Assembly (NCBI RefSeq): GCF_039535475.1
Contig: NZ_BAAAXG010000026.1
Location: 1,922,001-1,986,000 of the forward strand
DNA from: Streptomyces showdoensis
Lineage (GTDB): Bacteria; Actinomycetota; Actinomycetes; Streptomycetales; Streptomycetaceae
DNA length: 64,000 nucleotides
Direction of reading: 5' to 3'
This document shows, one piece after another, positions 1 through 7,548 of this stretch (positions are counted from its first letter, which is position 1; each line of letters begins with the position of its first letter). The position numbers and the translations under genes were made by a program. Under the pieces are notes generated by a model that was given only the letters and a program-made list of their open reading frames with translations, searched no databases and was not told the DNA's origin.

Positions 1-147
1 ATCGAGCTGATCTCCACCTCGGAGATCCGCATCTCGGTCGTCACCCGCGCCGACGACGTCAACGAGGCCGTGCGCGCCGTCCACACCGCCTTCGGGCTGG
101 ACAGCGACTCGGACGAGGCCGTCGTCTACGGCGGCACCGGCCGCTGA
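1..147 (+). CDS. ask: Aspartate kinase, C-terminal end (partial)
   Basis: The window opens inside a reading frame whose last 48 residues end at a TGA at 145-147. The stretch [10 protein letters not shown] followed by a [12 protein letters not shown] end is typical of the second ACT domain of aspartate kinases. This domain carries allosteric control by lysine and threonine in the enzyme that phosphorylates aspartate at the head of the lysine/threonine/methionine/diaminopimelate pathway. The gene lies 17 nt upstream of asd, which encodes the next enzyme, so the two very likely form one operon. The catalytic domain lies outside the window. Confidence 0.9.
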   Translation: MELISTSEIRISVVTRADDVNEAVRAVHTAFGLDSDSDEAVVYGGTGR

Positions 148-164
148 CCGGCGGACGTCACCGT

Positions 165-1211
165 ATGGGCGGCAAACCGACGCTCGCGGTCGTGGGAGCG
201 ACCGGGGCCGTGGGCGCGGTGCTGCTCCGGATGCTCACGCACCACGCGGACGTCTGGGGCGAGATACGACTCCTCGCCTCCTCCCGCTCGGCCGGCCGCA
301 AGCTGGCCGTGCGGGAGGAGGAGAGCGAGGTCCTCGCGCTGAGCGAGGAGAACCTGACGGGCGTCGACCTCGCGCTCTTCCTCGTGCCCGAGGACGTCGC
401 CGCGCGGTGGGCGCCGATCGCCGCCGCCAAGGGCACGGTGGTCGTGGACACCTCGACCGCCTTCCGGGCCGACCCCGACGTGCCGCTGGTGGTCCCCGAG
501 ATCAACCCGCACGCCGTACGGATCCGGCCGCGGGGCATCGTCGCGAGCCCCGGCTGCTCCACCCTGGCGCTGATCGTCGCGGTGGGCGCCCTGCACGCCG
601 AGTTCGGGCTCGCCGAGCTGGTCGTCACCGCCCAGCAGGCCGCGAGCGGCGCCGGACGGGCGGGCACGGCCGCGCTGCGCGAGCAGCTGGCCCTGGTCAC
701 CGGCGGCGAGCTCGGCACCCAGCCGGGCGACGTACGGCGGGCCGTGGGCGACCACACCGGCCCCTTCCCCGGGCCCGTCGCCCTCAACGTGCTGCCCTGG
801 TCCGGGCTGCTCGCCGCCGACGGCTGGTCCTCCGAGGAGCTGGCCGTCCGAGAGGAGACCCGCAAGGTCCTGGACCTGCCGGGGCTGCCCGTCGCGGCCA
901 CCTGCGTCCGGGTCCCCGTCGTGGCCGGGCACGCCGTCTCCGTGCACGCCCGCTTCGAACGGCCCGTCACCGTCGGCCGCGCCCACGAGATCCTGGCGAC
1001 CTCGCCCGGCGTGGTGCTGTACGACGATCCCGCCACCGGCGACTTCCCCACGCCCGCCGACGTCGTGGGCACCGACCCGGCCTGGGTGGGACGGGTGCGG
1101 CGCTCGATGGACGACGAGCGGGCCCTGGAGCTCTTCGTGTGCGCGGACAACCTGCGCAAGGGGGCCGCCCTGAACGCCCTGCAGATCGCCGAATCGATCA
1201 TCGGCGCCTAG
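165..1211 (+). CDS. asd: Aspartate-semialdehyde dehydrogenase
   Basis: This 348-residue protein would reduce aspartyl phosphate to aspartate semialdehyde with NADPH, the second step of the aspartate family pathway in the cytosol. The N-terminus has the dinucleotide-binding loop VVGATGAVG (about residues 9-17). The catalytic cysteine is in ASPGCST, where most family members have an Asn-Pro-Asn/Gly-Cys form. The signature with conserved Arg and His, CVRVPVVAGHAVS, lies near residue 245. The C-terminus DNLRKGAALNALQIAE is typical of the dimerisation region. The length is normal for the family. It starts at an ATG 17 nt after the kinase stop and is probably cotranscribed with it. Many Streptomyces carry two asd genes; I cannot tell which paralogue this is. 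Confidence 0.93.
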   Translation: MGGKPTLAVVGATGAVGAVLLRMLTHHADVWGEIRLLASSRSAGRKLAVREEESEVLALSEENLTGVDLALFLVPEDVAARWAPIAAAKGTVVVDTSTAFRADPDVPLVVPEINPHAVRIRPRGIVASPGCSTLALIVAVGALHAEFGLAELVVTAQQAASGAGRAGTAALREQLALVTGGELGTQPGDVRRAVGDHTGPFPGPVALNVLPWSGLLAADGWSSEELAVREETRKVLDLPGLPVAATCVRVPVVAGHAVSVHARFERPVTVGRAHEILATSPGVVLYDDPATGDFPTPADVVGTDPAWVGRVRRSMDDERALELFVCADNLRKGAALNALQIAESIIGA

Positions 1212-1222
1212 GGACGGGGTCC

Positions 1223-1242
1223 CGGGCCGCCGGAACGGCCCG
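1223..1242 (+). terminator. Short hairpin after asd
   Basis: A 7-bp GC-only stem (CGGGCCG with CGGCCCG) and a 6-nt loop start 11 nt after the asd stop. It has no T-tract, as is usual in actinomycetes. It is a modest candidate for the end of the ask-asd transcript. Confidence 0.45.
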
Positions 1243-1563
1243 CGAGCGTCCGCATTCCGGCCTCGCGTCACCGCTCAACTTTGTAGGATCTGTGAAGCCC
1301 TTGTGAGCAAATCGGCTTCGGATGCCTCTTGAACAGGTCAGATGTCCTGGACGACGATGCTGTTCCCTCCCCTCCGCAACCGGCGGTCGGGCAGGAGGCG
1401 TCTTCGCGTGCACCCATCACTATGTGGCCGTCCGGACAGCGCGAAGCACACCGCGAAAGCGGGGCATCGGGGGAGAACGGGTACGCATGACGACGAACGA
1501 CGCACTGTCAAAAACGGTGCCGTACGCGTACAACCCTGACGGGGGGAAGCGTGTCCAACAGGC
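1243..1563. other. Intergenic region before the sigma factor
   Basis: This stretch has lower GC than its surroundings and presumably holds the sigma factor promoter. I see no confident promoter hexamers. A small frame begins at an ATG at 1487 (57 codons, to 1660), preceded by GGGGGAGAA. It overlaps the start of the sigma factor in another frame. It could be a leader peptide or an upstream start of a frameshifted form, but I do not call it as a gene. Confidence 0.4.
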
Positions 1564-2235
1564 GTGGCAGAGGTACTCGACATCGCTGCGGTCATCCCGC
1601 TGCGCGGCACCGTGGCGCGCCCGCTCCGGCGGCCGCGCCCGGCCGGCGGCATGCCGGTGATCGCCCCCATGCCCATCAGGACCCGACCGACCGTGAACGG
1701 CATCCCGTCGCCCCGCGAGGGCACTGACGACGCGATGGCCGCCGGCACCACCGTCGACCACCTCACCGAGACCTACCGCGCCCACTACCGCTCGCTGCTC
1801 GGACTCGCCGCGCTGCTGCTCGACGACACCGCCTCCTGCGAGGACGTCGTGCAGGAGGCCTTCATCCGGGTCCACTCGGCGCGCAGCCGGGTCCGCGAGC
1901 CCGAGAAGACCCTGGCCTACCTGCGCCAGACCGTCGTCAACCTCTCGCGCTCCGCGCTGCGCCGCCGCATCCTCGGGCTGAAGCTGCTCTCCAAGCCGAT
2001 GCCCGACATGGCGAGCGCCGAGGAGGGGGCCTACGACCAGCTGGAGCGGGACGCGCTGATCAAGGCGATGCGCGGGCTCCAGCGGCGCCAGCGCGAGGTC
2101 CTGGTGCTGCGGTACTTCGCGGACATGACGGAGGCACAGGTCGCCGAGACGCTCGGGATATCCCTGGGCTCGGTGAAGGCGTACGGCTCGCGCGGGATCG
2201 CCGCGCTGCGCGTCGCGATGGAGGCGACGTCATGA
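1564..2235 (+). CDS. RNA polymerase sigma factor, ECF/SigE-like
   Basis: The frame encodes up to 223 residues from a GTG at 1564. Residues about 70-110 (YRAHYRSLLGLAALLLDD then CEDVVQEAFIRV) form sigma region 2. The segment LQRRQREVLVLRYFADM through VAETLGISLGSVKAYGSRG is region 4.2 with its helix-turn-helix. There is no region 1.1 or 3, so it belongs to the small two-domain group. The first roughly 57 residues are arginine/proline-rich and not sigma-like; an in-frame ATG at 1735 would give a tidy 166-residue protein, and no start has a good ribosome binding site. It overlaps the next gene by 4 nt (ATGA), so the membrane protein downstream is a likely regulator. Target promoters are unknown. 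Confidence 0.85.
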   Translation: MAEVLDIAAVIPLRGTVARPLRRPRPAGGMPVIAPMPIRTRPTVNGIPSPREGTDDAMAAGTTVDHLTETYRAHYRSLLGLAALLLDDTASCEDVVQEAFIRVHSARSRVREPEKTLAYLRQTVVNLSRSALRRRILGLKLLSKPMPDMASAEEGAYDQLERDALIKAMRGLQRRQREVLVLRYFADMTEAQVAETLGISLGSVKAYGSRGIAALRVAMEATS

Positions 2236-3320
2236 GCGGGCCGTCGGAAGGCGACGAGCACGGTGACCGGAACGACCTGGGCGGACGCGGAATGCTGAAC
2301 GAAGGGCCGGAACCCGGCACGGCCGACGAGCTGGCGCTGCGGCGGCTGCTCCAGGGCGCGGTGTCCGGGCTCGAACCCTCCGAGGGCACGCTGGAGCACC
2401 TGCGCCGTGCCGTGCCCGCGCGCAGGGCCCGCCGGCGGCAGGCCGTCGTCGGCATCGCCGCCGCCGTCGTCCTCGTCGGTACGGCCGTCCCGGCGTTGGT
2501 GCACGTGGCGTCCTCGGGCGGGATCAGCGCCGACAAGGCCGTCAACGCCGGTCACGGCGAGCAGGCCCAGGGCGGCACCGGCACCGAGACCGGTGTCGAG
2601 GGCGGGCAGAAGAGCCACGCGCCGCCCGCCGGGACGGCGTCCCCGGAGCAGGGCGGGACCGGGGGAGCGGGCAAGCCCAGCGTCCCGGTGCCCGGCTCGG
2701 GCGGCGAGGCCGGCACCCCGACGAGCCCGCCGGTCACCTCGCCGACCTGCGAGGCCGGCCAGCTGAGCGTCAGCGCCGTCCAGTCGGGCGCCCCCGACGC
2801 CGACGGCAAGGTGTACGGCAGCTTCCGCATCGCCAACGTCTCCGGCAAGGACTGCATGGTCGGCGGCCCGGGCCACGTGGGCTTCCAGGCCAAGGGCGCG
2901 GCGGACGCGGCGAAGATCACGGTCGTCGAGCACACCTTCGGCGACGCGGCGAACGGGCTGCCCGACCCCACCCAGGAGTCGCCGACCCTGGTGCTGACCC
3001 CGGCCAACGCGTACGAGGTGCGGTTCGCCTGGGTGCCCAGCGAGACCTGTCCCACCACGAACCCCACCCCGACGCCCACCCCGACCCCGTCCTCGGGCGG
3101 CGGCGGTCCCGCGTCCAACGGCGGCGCGACCGGCGGTTCGGCCGGCACGGGTACGACGGGCAACCCGGCGAGCGCCCAGCTCCTGACGGACGGCACCCCG
3201 GCCGACGGCAGCGTCGCCGTGACGCACACGGCGGAGGCGGGCGGCCCGGTGGCCGAGGCGACCATCCCCAACGCGTGCGCGGGCACGATCTACCGGACCG
3301 GAGTCCTGGACGCCTCCTGA
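2232..3320 (+). CDS. Single-pass membrane protein, possible partner of the sigma factor
   Basis: This 362-residue protein is translationally coupled to the sigma factor by an ATGA overlap. The first about 70 residues are cytoplasmic, with an RRALRR-like basic patch before one membrane helix near residues 75-95 (AVVGIAAAVVLVGTAVPAL). A long Gly/Pro/Thr-rich linker follows. The extracellular region contains CEAGQLSVSAVQ and RIANVSGKDCMVGGPGHVGF, resembling DUF4232-type secreted domains, with paired cysteines. Position and topology suggest an anti-sigma factor or sensor. However, the classic zinc-binding His-x3-Cys-x2-Cys anti-sigma motif is absent from the N-terminal part, so the role is inferred from context only. 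Confidence 0.72.
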   Translation: MSGPSEGDEHGDRNDLGGRGMLNEGPEPGTADELALRRLLQGAVSGLEPSEGTLEHLRRAVPARRARRRQAVVGIAAAVVLVGTAVPALVHVASSGGISADKAVNAGHGEQAQGGTGTETGVEGGQKSHAPPAGTASPEQGGTGGAGKPSVPVPGSGGEAGTPTSPPVTSPTCEAGQLSVSAVQSGAPDADGKVYGSFRIANVSGKDCMVGGPGHVGFQAKGAADAAKITVVEHTFGDAANGLPDPTQESPTLVLTPANAYEVRFAWVPSETCPTTNPTPTPTPTPSSGGGGPASNGGATGGSAGTGTTGNPASAQLLTDGTPADGSVAVTHTAEAGGPVAEATIPNACAGTIYRTGVLDAS

Positions 3321-3402
3321 GACCCCTCGGGGCACCTCAGGAGCCGGGGCCGGGAAGCCGTGAGGCCGGGGCCCGGGCTCGGGGCCCGGGCCTCCGGGGC
3401 GG

Positions 3403-4143
3403 CTACAGCCCGAGGGCGGCGTCCCGCGAGGCCTCGGCCTCGCGGCGGACCAGCCGGAACCACATGAAGAGCACGAAGCCCGCGAACACGAACCACTCGG
3501 CCGTGTAGCCCAGGTTCTGGAAGGCCTTCATGTCCAGGCTCGTGCCGGCGGCCGCCGACGCGGGCACCGGAGTGAGCCCGGCGGGGGAGTCCACGAGGGT
3601 GATCCAGGCGTCGTAGACGTCGTCCGGCACCACGTTGACCAGCGCCGCGGCGCTGATCATGCCGAGCTGCCCGGCCGGCAGCCCGCCCGCCGTGCTGACG
3701 CCCTTGGTGCCCGGGTTCTCCGAGGCCTGCAGGGCCCCGGAGACGGTGACCTCGCCGGACGGCGGGGCCGGTGCCGCGGCGCCCGCGGGCAGCCAGCCCC
3801 GGACCACCGGCAGCGCCTTGCCGCCGTCCGTCTTCAGGAGGGTGAGGACGTACGAGCCGGAGCGCCCGTCCAGGGCCCGGTCGGGGACCAGGAACTGCTC
3901 CCCGTACCGCCCGCTGGCCTGCGCGACGCGGCCCGAGGTCTCCTTGTCCACGGGCAGCAGCGAGTCCAGCGGCTCGGTGCGCTGGGTCGCCGGGTCGGGC
4001 CGCTGCTCGGCCTCCCTGTGGGAGTCGACGCGGTCCTCGAACTTGCCCAGCTGCCAGGTCCCCATGAACACGCAGAACGGGATCGCCAGCAGGACGAAGA
4101 CGTTGATCCCCCACCAGCGGGGCGTTCTCAGGAACCGGTACAC
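3403..4143 (-). CDS. SURF1 family cytochrome oxidase biogenesis protein
   Basis: This 246-residue membrane protein reads from a GTG at 4143. It has the SURF1 layout: a first helix right at the N-terminus (WWGINVFVLLAIPFCVFMGTW), a large extracytoplasmic domain with the segment LPVVRGWLPA, and a second helix near the C-terminus (WFVFAGFVLFMWFRLVRRE). SURF1 proteins assist assembly of haem-copper cytochrome c oxidase. It is followed on the same strand by nothing close and is preceded by the S9 peptidase gene 23 nt away, so the two may share a transcript. The start was chosen because the first helix begins immediately after it. Confidence 0.88.
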   Translation of the reverse strand: MYRFLRTPRWWGINVFVLLAIPFCVFMGTWQLGKFEDRVDSHREAEQRPDPATQRTEPLDSLLPVDKETSGRVAQASGRYGEQFLVPDRALDGRSGSYVLTLLKTDGGKALPVVRGWLPAGAAAPAPPSGEVTVSGALQASENPGTKGVSTAGGLPAGQLGMISAAALVNVVPDDVYDAWITLVDSPAGLTPVPASAAAGTSLDMKAFQNLGYTAEWFVFAGFVLFMWFRLVRREAEASRDAALGL

Positions 4144-4166
4144 ACCCCCACGGTACGCAAGCGGGC

Positions 4167-6110
4167 TCAGCCCTCCTGCGGCCGGGTCCCCAGGTGCCGG
4201 GCCGCGAAGGCCAGGTCCAGGGCGACCTGCTTGATCCGCTCCTCCACGACCAGCGAGCCGTGCCCCGCGTCGTACCGGTACACGTCGTGCACCGCGCCCC
4301 GGGCGGCGAGCCGGTCCACGTAGTTGTCGATCTGGCGGATCGGGCAGCGCGGGTCGTTCACACCGGCCGTGATGTGCACCGGGGCCTTCACCGCGTCCAC
4401 GTAGGTGATCGGAGAGGAGGCGGCGAACCGCTCCGGGACCTCCTCGGGCGAGCCGCCCAGCAGGGTGCGGTCCAGCGCCTTCAGGGCCTCCATCTCGTCC
4501 TCGTACGCCGTCACGTAGTCGGCGACGGGCACGGCGGCGAGACCGAGCGCCCAGTCCTCCGGCTGGGTGCCGAGGCCGAGCAGGGTGAGGTAGCCGCCCC
4601 AGGAGCCGCCGGACAGGACGAGCCGCTCCGGGTCGGCGAGGCCGCTCGCCACCGCCCAGGCGCGGACCGCGCCGATGTCCTCCAGCTCGATCAGGCCGAC
4701 CCGGTGCTTCAGCGCGTCCGTCCACTCCCGTCCGTAGCCGGTGGAGCCGCGGTAGTTCACCCGGACCACCGCGTAGCCGTGGTCGATCCAGGCGGCCGGG
4801 CCGGACGCGAAGGCGTCGCTGTCGTGCCAGGTCGGGCCGCCGTGCACCTCGAAGACCGTCGGGAACGGGCCCTCGCCCGCGGGACGCTGCACGAGCGCGT
4901 GCACCCGCCCGCCGGGGCCGTCCACCCACACGTCCTCCACGGGCACCGACGGCGGCGCCTTCGGGCCGGGCGGGTCGAGCACGACCGAGCCGTCCGTGGA
5001 CCGCACCACCGGCGGCTCGGCGGCCGAGGACCACAGGTACTCCACCGAGCCGTCCGGGCGGGCCGTCGCGCTCGACACGGAGCCGGCCGGGGTCTCCACC
5101 CGGACCAGGGCGCCGGTGCCGATCTCGTACCGCCACAGCTCGCTGCGGGCCTCGAAGCTGTGCACGACGAGGAGTCCCGAGCCGTCCGGATACCACTCGG
5201 CCGACACGTCGCCCGGCAGGTCCAGGCGCAGGTCGGTCTCGGTGCCCGTCGCCACGTCCCACAGCATCGGCTCCCAGCGGCCCCTCCGCTGGTGGCCGAC
5301 GAGCAGCCGGGTGTCGCCGTCGACCGGGGCGAAGCCGAGGACGCTCAGGCCCAGCTCCTCCGTGCCGTCCTTGGTGTCGTCGAGCTCGGCCACCACGGAG
5401 GCGTCGGCCGCGCGCAGCACCCGCACCGAGGAGTGCATCGAGTCCCCGTGCTCGGTGTGCTCGATCGCGATCAGGCCGCCGTCGTGCGACAGGTCGCCGA
5501 CCCCGGCCGACTCGCGGTGCCGGTAGATCTCCACCGGCCCGGCCGCGCCCGGCCGCAGCAGGTGGACGGTCGAGCCGTCCTCGTCCGTGGACCGGCCCAC
5601 CACGACCGTGCCGTCCCGGCCGATGGCGAGCCCGGCCGGATAGGAGGGGTCGAGCCCCGGCACCGCCGGCTCGTCGGCGCCGGAGATCACGCCGCCGTCG
5701 CCGCCCTCGGCCGGGTGGAAGGGCTGGCGCATCCACACGCCGAACTCGTCGCCGTCGGTGTCCGCGAACCACCAGATCCACTGCCCGTCGGGCGAGAGCG
5801 TGCCGTCCGTCGTCCCGTTCGGCCGGTCGGTGACCTGCCGCTGCCCGCCGGTCGCCCGGTCCCACGCGTACAGCTCGTACGTCCCCGTCGCGTTCGACAC
5901 GAACAGCGAGCGGTCCGGGGCCTCCTCGGCCCACTCGGGCAGCGAGACCCGCGGCGCGCGGAACCGCTGCTGCCAGCGCGGCGCGTCCCCGCCGCCGGCC
6001 CCGGCCCCGGCCCCGGCCCCGGCCCCGGCCCCGGTCCCCGTCCCGCTCCCGGTGCCCGCGTCGGCACCGGCCGTCCCGGTCGTGCTCTCAGTCGCCTTGC
6101 TCTCAGTCAT
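4167..6110 (-). CDS. S9 family prolyl oligopeptidase-like serine peptidase
   Basis: The 647-residue protein has an N-terminal beta-propeller region (repeated blades with ELYAWDRATGG and similar) and a C-terminal alpha/beta-hydrolase domain. The nucleophile elbow is GGSWGG (serine near residue 520). The acid is in GVNDPRCPIRQ, and the histidine is in DAGHGSLV near the C-terminus. Family members cleave oligopeptides after proline or similar residues in the cytoplasm. The first about 40 residues are a low-complexity Gly/Ala/Thr stretch encoded by a CCGGCC-type hexamer repeat at 5995-6050, so a later start is possible. ATG 6110 was chosen over the longer frame because upstream residues look like non-coding translation. 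Confidence 0.88.
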   Translation of the reverse strand: MTESKATESTTGTAGADAGTGSGTGTGAGAGAGAGAGAGGGDAPRWQQRFRAPRVSLPEWAEEAPDRSLFVSNATGTYELYAWDRATGGQRQVTDRPNGTTDGTLSPDGQWIWWFADTDGDEFGVWMRQPFHPAEGGDGGVISGADEPAVPGLDPSYPAGLAIGRDGTVVVGRSTDEDGSTVHLLRPGAAGPVEIYRHRESAGVGDLSHDGGLIAIEHTEHGDSMHSSVRVLRAADASVVAELDDTKDGTEELGLSVLGFAPVDGDTRLLVGHQRRGRWEPMLWDVATGTETDLRLDLPGDVSAEWYPDGSGLLVVHSFEARSELWRYEIGTGALVRVETPAGSVSSATARPDGSVEYLWSSAAEPPVVRSTDGSVVLDPPGPKAPPSVPVEDVWVDGPGGRVHALVQRPAGEGPFPTVFEVHGGPTWHDSDAFASGPAAWIDHGYAVVRVNYRGSTGYGREWTDALKHRVGLIELEDIGAVRAWAVASGLADPERLVLSGGSWGGYLTLLGLGTQPEDWALGLAAVPVADYVTAYEDEMEALKALDRTLLGGSPEEVPERFAASSPITYVDAVKAPVHITAGVNDPRCPIRQIDNYVDRLAARGAVHDVYRYDAGHGSLVVEERIKQVALDLAFAARHLGTRPQEG

Positions 6111-6161
6111 GCAGCCATGATGCTCCGCCCCGCCGACAAATCGTTCGCCGTGCCCGCAACC

Positions 6162-6170
6162 TGTGGATAA
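6162..6170 (-). promoter_or_regulatory. DnaA-box-like nonamer
   Basis: The + strand reads TGTGGATAA, so the - strand carries TTATCCACA, the classic DnaA binding nonamer. It sits in the 70-nt gap between the divergent S9 peptidase and methyltransferase genes. A single box may be fortuitous. Confidence 0.35.
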
Positions 6171-6180
6171 CCTCCCGGGC

Positions 6181-7011
6181 ATGTACGCACCGACCCCCGA
6201 CGACTGGCACGCGGCCAACCGCGCCCGCTGGGACGAACGCGTCCCCATCCACGTCGCCAGCGACTTCTACGACCTCGACGCCTTCCGCGCCGGCAAGGAC
6301 GCCCTGCGCGACTTCGAACTCGCGGAGGTCGGCGACGTCACCGGGCGCTCCCTGCTGCACCTCCAGTGCCACATCGGCCTGGACACCCTGTCCTGGGCCC
6401 GCCACGGCGCCTCGCGCGTCGTCGGCCTGGACTTCTCCGAGCCCGCCGTGGAGACCGCCCGGTCCCTCGCGGCCGACCTCGGCCTCACGCCGGAGCGGGC
6501 GGCGTTCGTCGCCGCCGACGCCTACGACGCGGCGGAGGCGGTGCCGGACTCCTCGTACGACATCGTCTACACCGGCGGCGGCGCGCTGTGCTGGCTGCCG
6601 GACCTCGACCGCTGGGCGGAGACGGCCGCCTCGCTGGTCGCGCCCGGCGGGTTCCTGTACGTCGCCGAGTTCCACCCGATGTCCGACTCGTTCGACGACG
6701 AGACCGCCACCCGGCTGGTCAACGACTACTTCGTGCGCGAACCGTGGGTGGACACCTCGTCCGGCACGTACGCGGACCTGGACGCCGCCACCACCCACAA
6801 CCGCAGCGTGGAGTGGGTGCACCCGGTCGGCGAGGTCGTCACGGCCCTCGCGAAGGCGGGGCTGCGCATCGAGTTCCTGCACGAGCACGACATGACGCTC
6901 TTCCCGCGCTTCGAGTCGCTCACCCGGCACGAGGACGGCTACTACCGCTTCGGGACCGACCGGCCCCGGATCCCGCTGATGTACTCGCTCAAGGCCTCGA
7001 AGGCGGCGTAG
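6181..7011 (+). CDS. Class I SAM-dependent methyltransferase
   Basis: The 276-residue protein has the Rossmann methyltransferase order. Motif I is LLHLQCHIGLDTLSWAR (about residues 55-70), with the acidic end of strand 2 in VVGLDFSE. Motif II lies around FVAADAYDA, and IVYTGGGALCWLPD is the motif IV region. The LQCHIG form replaces the usual G-x-G-x-G and is typical of a Streptomyces subgroup of unknown substrate. An in-frame GTG at 6163 could add six residues, but ATG 6181 gives the familiar MYAPTPDDWHAANR start. Its 3' end overlaps the convergent gene by 23 nt. Confidence 0.85.
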   Translation: MYAPTPDDWHAANRARWDERVPIHVASDFYDLDAFRAGKDALRDFELAEVGDVTGRSLLHLQCHIGLDTLSWARHGASRVVGLDFSEPAVETARSLAADLGLTPERAAFVAADAYDAAEAVPDSSYDIVYTGGGALCWLPDLDRWAETAASLVAPGGFLYVAEFHPMSDSFDDETATRLVNDYFVREPWVDTSSGTYADLDAATTHNRSVEWVHPVGEVVTALAKAGLRIEFLHEHDMTLFPRFESLTRHEDGYYRFGTDRPRIPLMYSLKASKAA

Positions 7012-7306
7012 CCACCGCCGCCGACGGGACCCTGATGACGGCGCGCCCGCCCGCCAGATCCACCGTGGAGCGGTGCGGCGGGGCGCCGTCCTCCTCGTCG
7101 TCGCGCATCACGAGGGAGCTCTGCCGCTCCTTGAGCTCGTTCTGCTTGCCCTGCGAGAAGGTGGCGTGCAGTTGCTCGAAGCCGGTGGAGGAGATCTGCC
7201 CCGACCGCCGCCCGCGCCCGGTGGCGCGCAGGACCTGATCGCCGAACGCGATCGCGGTCAGCAGGATCACGAGCCCCGGCAGGGTCACGAACACGGCGAA
7301 CTCCAT
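6989..7306 (-). CDS. Small single-helix membrane protein (DUF6191-like)
   Basis: This 105-residue protein begins with a membrane helix (MEFAVFVTLPGLVILLTAIAF). A basic patch TGRGRRSG and a soluble charged tail with FEQLHATFSQGKQ follow. It resembles a conserved Streptomyces family of unknown function annotated as DUF6191. The last codons overlap the tail of the convergent methyltransferase gene. No function can be assigned from sequence. Confidence 0.72.
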   Translation of the reverse strand: MEFAVFVTLPGLVILLTAIAFGDQVLRATGRGRRSGQISSTGFEQLHATFSQGKQNELKERQSSLVMRDDEEDGAPPHRSTVDLAGGRAVIRVPSAAVATPPSRP

Positions 7307-7375
7307 GCCGCCATTCTCACCCCGGCCCGGGTCCGGGGAAAGGCTCGGGCGGACCGCTCCCGCGAGGGCCCGGGC

Positions 7376-7548
7376 GAACCTGTCCCGCCGGCACCTGACC
7401 GAACCGTCCTGTCGACGCCAGACCGAACCGGTCCCGCCGGCACCTGACCGAACCGTCCTGTCGACGCCAGACCGAACCTGTCCCGCCGGCACCTGACCGA
7501 ACCGGTCCTGCCGGCACCTGACCGAACCGGTCCCGCCGGCGCTCAGAC
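7376..7548. repeat. Tandem array of 24-25 bp units overlapping a stop codon
   Basis: Seven contiguous units begin GAACC (five of 25 bp, two of 24 bp). The 24-bp type GAACCGTCCTGTCGACGCCA... occurs twice, each time between units of the 25-bp GAACCKGTCCCGCCGGCACC type. The last unit (7524-7548) contains the stop codon of the Lrp-like gene (TCA at 7543-7545). The gene's own 3' coding sequence, read as GAACCGGTCCTT from 7549, starts the next unit. The array therefore looks like copies of the gene's 3' end laid out downstream of it. There are no spacers. Confidence 0.9.

Noticed and set aside
126..1271. Long antisense frames opposite asd
   Set aside because: High third-position GC produces long frames on the other strand. 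Their products are Arg/Gly-rich and lack domains.
1487..1660. Small frame before the sigma factor
   Set aside because: It has a weak ribosome site and overlaps the sigma gene; without conservation it cannot be called a gene.
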